DNA of 44,317 nt from Candidatus Gastranaerophilales bacterium (GTDB lineage Bacteria; Cyanobacteriota; Vampirovibrionia; Gastranaerophilales; Gastranaerophilaceae), in NCBI GenBank assembly GCA_944322895.1, contig CALUQL010000009.1, positions 1-44,317 on the forward strand, read 5' to 3'. Made by a program: the position numbers and the translations under genes. The notes under the pieces were generated by a model that saw only the letters and a program-made list of their open reading frames with translations, ran no database searches and was not told the DNA's origin. Below are positions 43,230 to 44,317 of this stretch, in pieces (positions within the stretch are counted from its first letter, which is position 1; the number at the start of each line of letters is the position of its first letter).

Positions 43230-44317
43230 ATGACAGATATTCAGGAACAATTTGTAAAACTTGAAAAAGAATTTCAACAAGAAATTGCAGTTCAGAAAAG
43301 ATTTTATGAAAGTGAAATAGAATTTCTAAAATCTAAATTTGAATATGAAAAAGAAAAATTAAAAATTGAATATGAAAATAAACTAATTGAAGAAAAAAAA
43401 GCAATTGAGGCATTTTATAATGTAAAATCAGTTGAAGATTTGGAAAAACAAAAAGATTATTATCTGTCAGAACTTGAATCTCAAAAAGATTGGTATGAAA
43501 AAGAAATTTTAAGACGTCAAAAAGAAACTGAAATCTGGCATGTTAATAATTTAGAAAAACAAATATCTGACTTAAAAAAAGGCTATGAAGAAATGCTGAA
43601 AGCTCAGCAAGATAGGTTTAATGTTCAAGAAGAAGCTTTGAGTTTTCATATTCTTGAACAGAAAAAATATTATGAAGAACAATTAAAACCGTATAAAAAG
43701 TTAATTAAGTTTGGAAATAAAATTCAAAAAAAATTACATTTGAAGACAAAAAGCAAAGAAGAAAATAAAAAAGAAGATATAGTTATAACAGATATAATAA
43801 ATGAATGCGAAACAAACAATGAAAAGCCAAAAGTATCCGTAATTCTGCCTGTTTATAATGTAGGCAAATATTTGAGGTCGTCTCTTGATAGTTTGATGAA
43901 TCAGACATTAAAAGATATTGAAATTATATGTGTAGATGACGGTTCTACAGATGATAGTTATGATATTTTAGAAGAATATAAACAAAAAGATGCAAGAATA
44001 AAAGTTATTCATAAGGAAAATAAAGGTACAGGTGCGGCAAGGAATGACGGATTAAGACTTGCTACAGGTGAATGTATAGGTTTTGTTGATCCTGATGATT
44101 GGGTTAAACCTAATATGTTTGAAAGATTATATGAGCTAATAAAAGAGAAAAATCTTGATATAGCAATGTGTATGCCTGATGGTTATGATGAAAAAAATGG
44201 AATAAATACACCGTTCCCGTATTTTGTAGATGCAAATTTCGAAAATATTATAGATGACAGAGTCTTTAATTGGCGAGATTTATCACCGTTTAGTTATCCA
44301 ATGTGCGTTTGGAATAA
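43230..44317 (+). CDS. coiled coil followed by GT2 glycosyltransferase, incomplete at window end
   Basis: An ATG at 43230, with AGG seven bases upstream and eight bases after the previous stop, opens 362 codons that remain open at the window edge. Here the order is reversed: residues 1 to about 190 are coiled coil (segments such as EKQKDYYLSELESQKDWYEKE), then a linker. The GT2 domain starts at about 199 with KPKVSVILPVYNVGKYL, VDDGSTDDS, GAARNDG and VDPDDW (Pro in place of Ser in the usual VDSDD). The acceptor half is cut off at CVWNK. The coiled coil is closest in style to the Trp-rich tail of the gene before it. Confidence 0.85.
   Translation, partial: MTDIQEQFVKLEKEFQQEIAVQKRFYESEIEFLKSKFEYEKEKLKIEYENKLIEEKKAIEAFYNVKSVEDLEKQKDYYLSELESQKDWYEKEILRRQKETEIWHVNNLEKQISDLKKGYEEMLKAQQDRFNVQEEALSFHILEQKKYYEEQLKPYKKLIKFGNKIQKKLHLKTKSKEENKKEDIVITDIINECETNNEKPKVSVILPVYNVGKYLRSSLDSLMNQTLKDIEIICVDDGSTDDSYDILEEYKQKDARIKVIHKENKGTGAARNDGLRLATGECIGFVDPDDWVKPNMFERLYELIKEKNLDIAMCMPDGYDEKNGINTPFPYFVDANFENIIDDRVFNWRDLSPFSYPMCVWN

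Overview
This is an AT-rich bacterial chromosome segment, roughly 30% GC by eye, that uses the standard bacterial code (TGA, TAA and TAG all appear as stops). Starts are ATG with frequent TTG and GTG. Genes are dense and often overlap by a few bases. There is a tRNA-Gly with an encoded CCA, a type I signal peptidase and a CtpA-type protease, and no insertion sequence, CRISPR array or phage block. Low GC, a GH57 enzyme, a 421-residue LeuC and several B12-type radical SAM proteins would fit an uncultured gut lineage such as Gastranaerophilales/Vampirovibrionia. That assignment is only an inference from gene flavour; other AT-rich phyla remain possible.

Region 1 (1-5300, mostly minus strand) holds a partial coiled-coil gene, a family-4 uracil-DNA glycosylase, a GH57 glycosidase and a CtpA protease. 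The 540-base gap between the last two is not empty. It carries a strongly supported minus-strand structured RNA (3789-3950, 6S-like in outline) with its own extended -10 promoter, facing tail-to-tail a chain of plus-strand hairpins ending in an intrinsic terminator. Region 2 (5319-13723, mostly plus) is envelope and housekeeping: a metallophosphoesterase with an apparently leaderless start, an MBL-fold hydrolase, a TPR lipoprotein-like or exported protein, a PHP phosphoesterase on the other strand, a multi-pass membrane protein, a zinc ribbon, a membrane-anchored transglutaminase, a WG-repeat protein and a BioF2-like acyltransferase.

Region 3 (13692-23684, minus) is a nine-gene, translationally coupled operon. 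It has a multi-pass membrane protein, four cobalamin-binding-type radical SAM enzymes, a GH3-family acyl-adenylating ligase, two GNAT-like proteins and an amidohydrolase. It looks like a biosynthetic cluster for a product I cannot name. Region 4 (23870-33378) returns to core genes: tRNA-Gly, two small membrane proteins, a polyprenyl synthase and lepB, a minus operon (formyltransferase, YhaM-like HD exonuclease, exported barrel protein, pncC), an HTH protein opposite a tiny gene, then leuC and tsaD divergent from overlapping promoters, and a winged-helix protein.

Region 5 (33506 to the window end, plus) is the most striking: seven back-to-back genes in which glycosyltransferase domains (one GT8, the rest GT2) are combined with long coiled coils. 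Three different proteins share a (V/I)Y(E/D)EI(S/T)KNYxYT module. It is amplified as an exact 99-base tandem repeat in the GT8 protein and as a 141-base repeat in a GT2 protein. One GT2 has lost its DxD metal site, and the last gene has its coiled coil at the N-terminus instead of the C-terminus. Together these look like a glycan-assembly island whose coiled coils scaffold the enzymes or measure product length.
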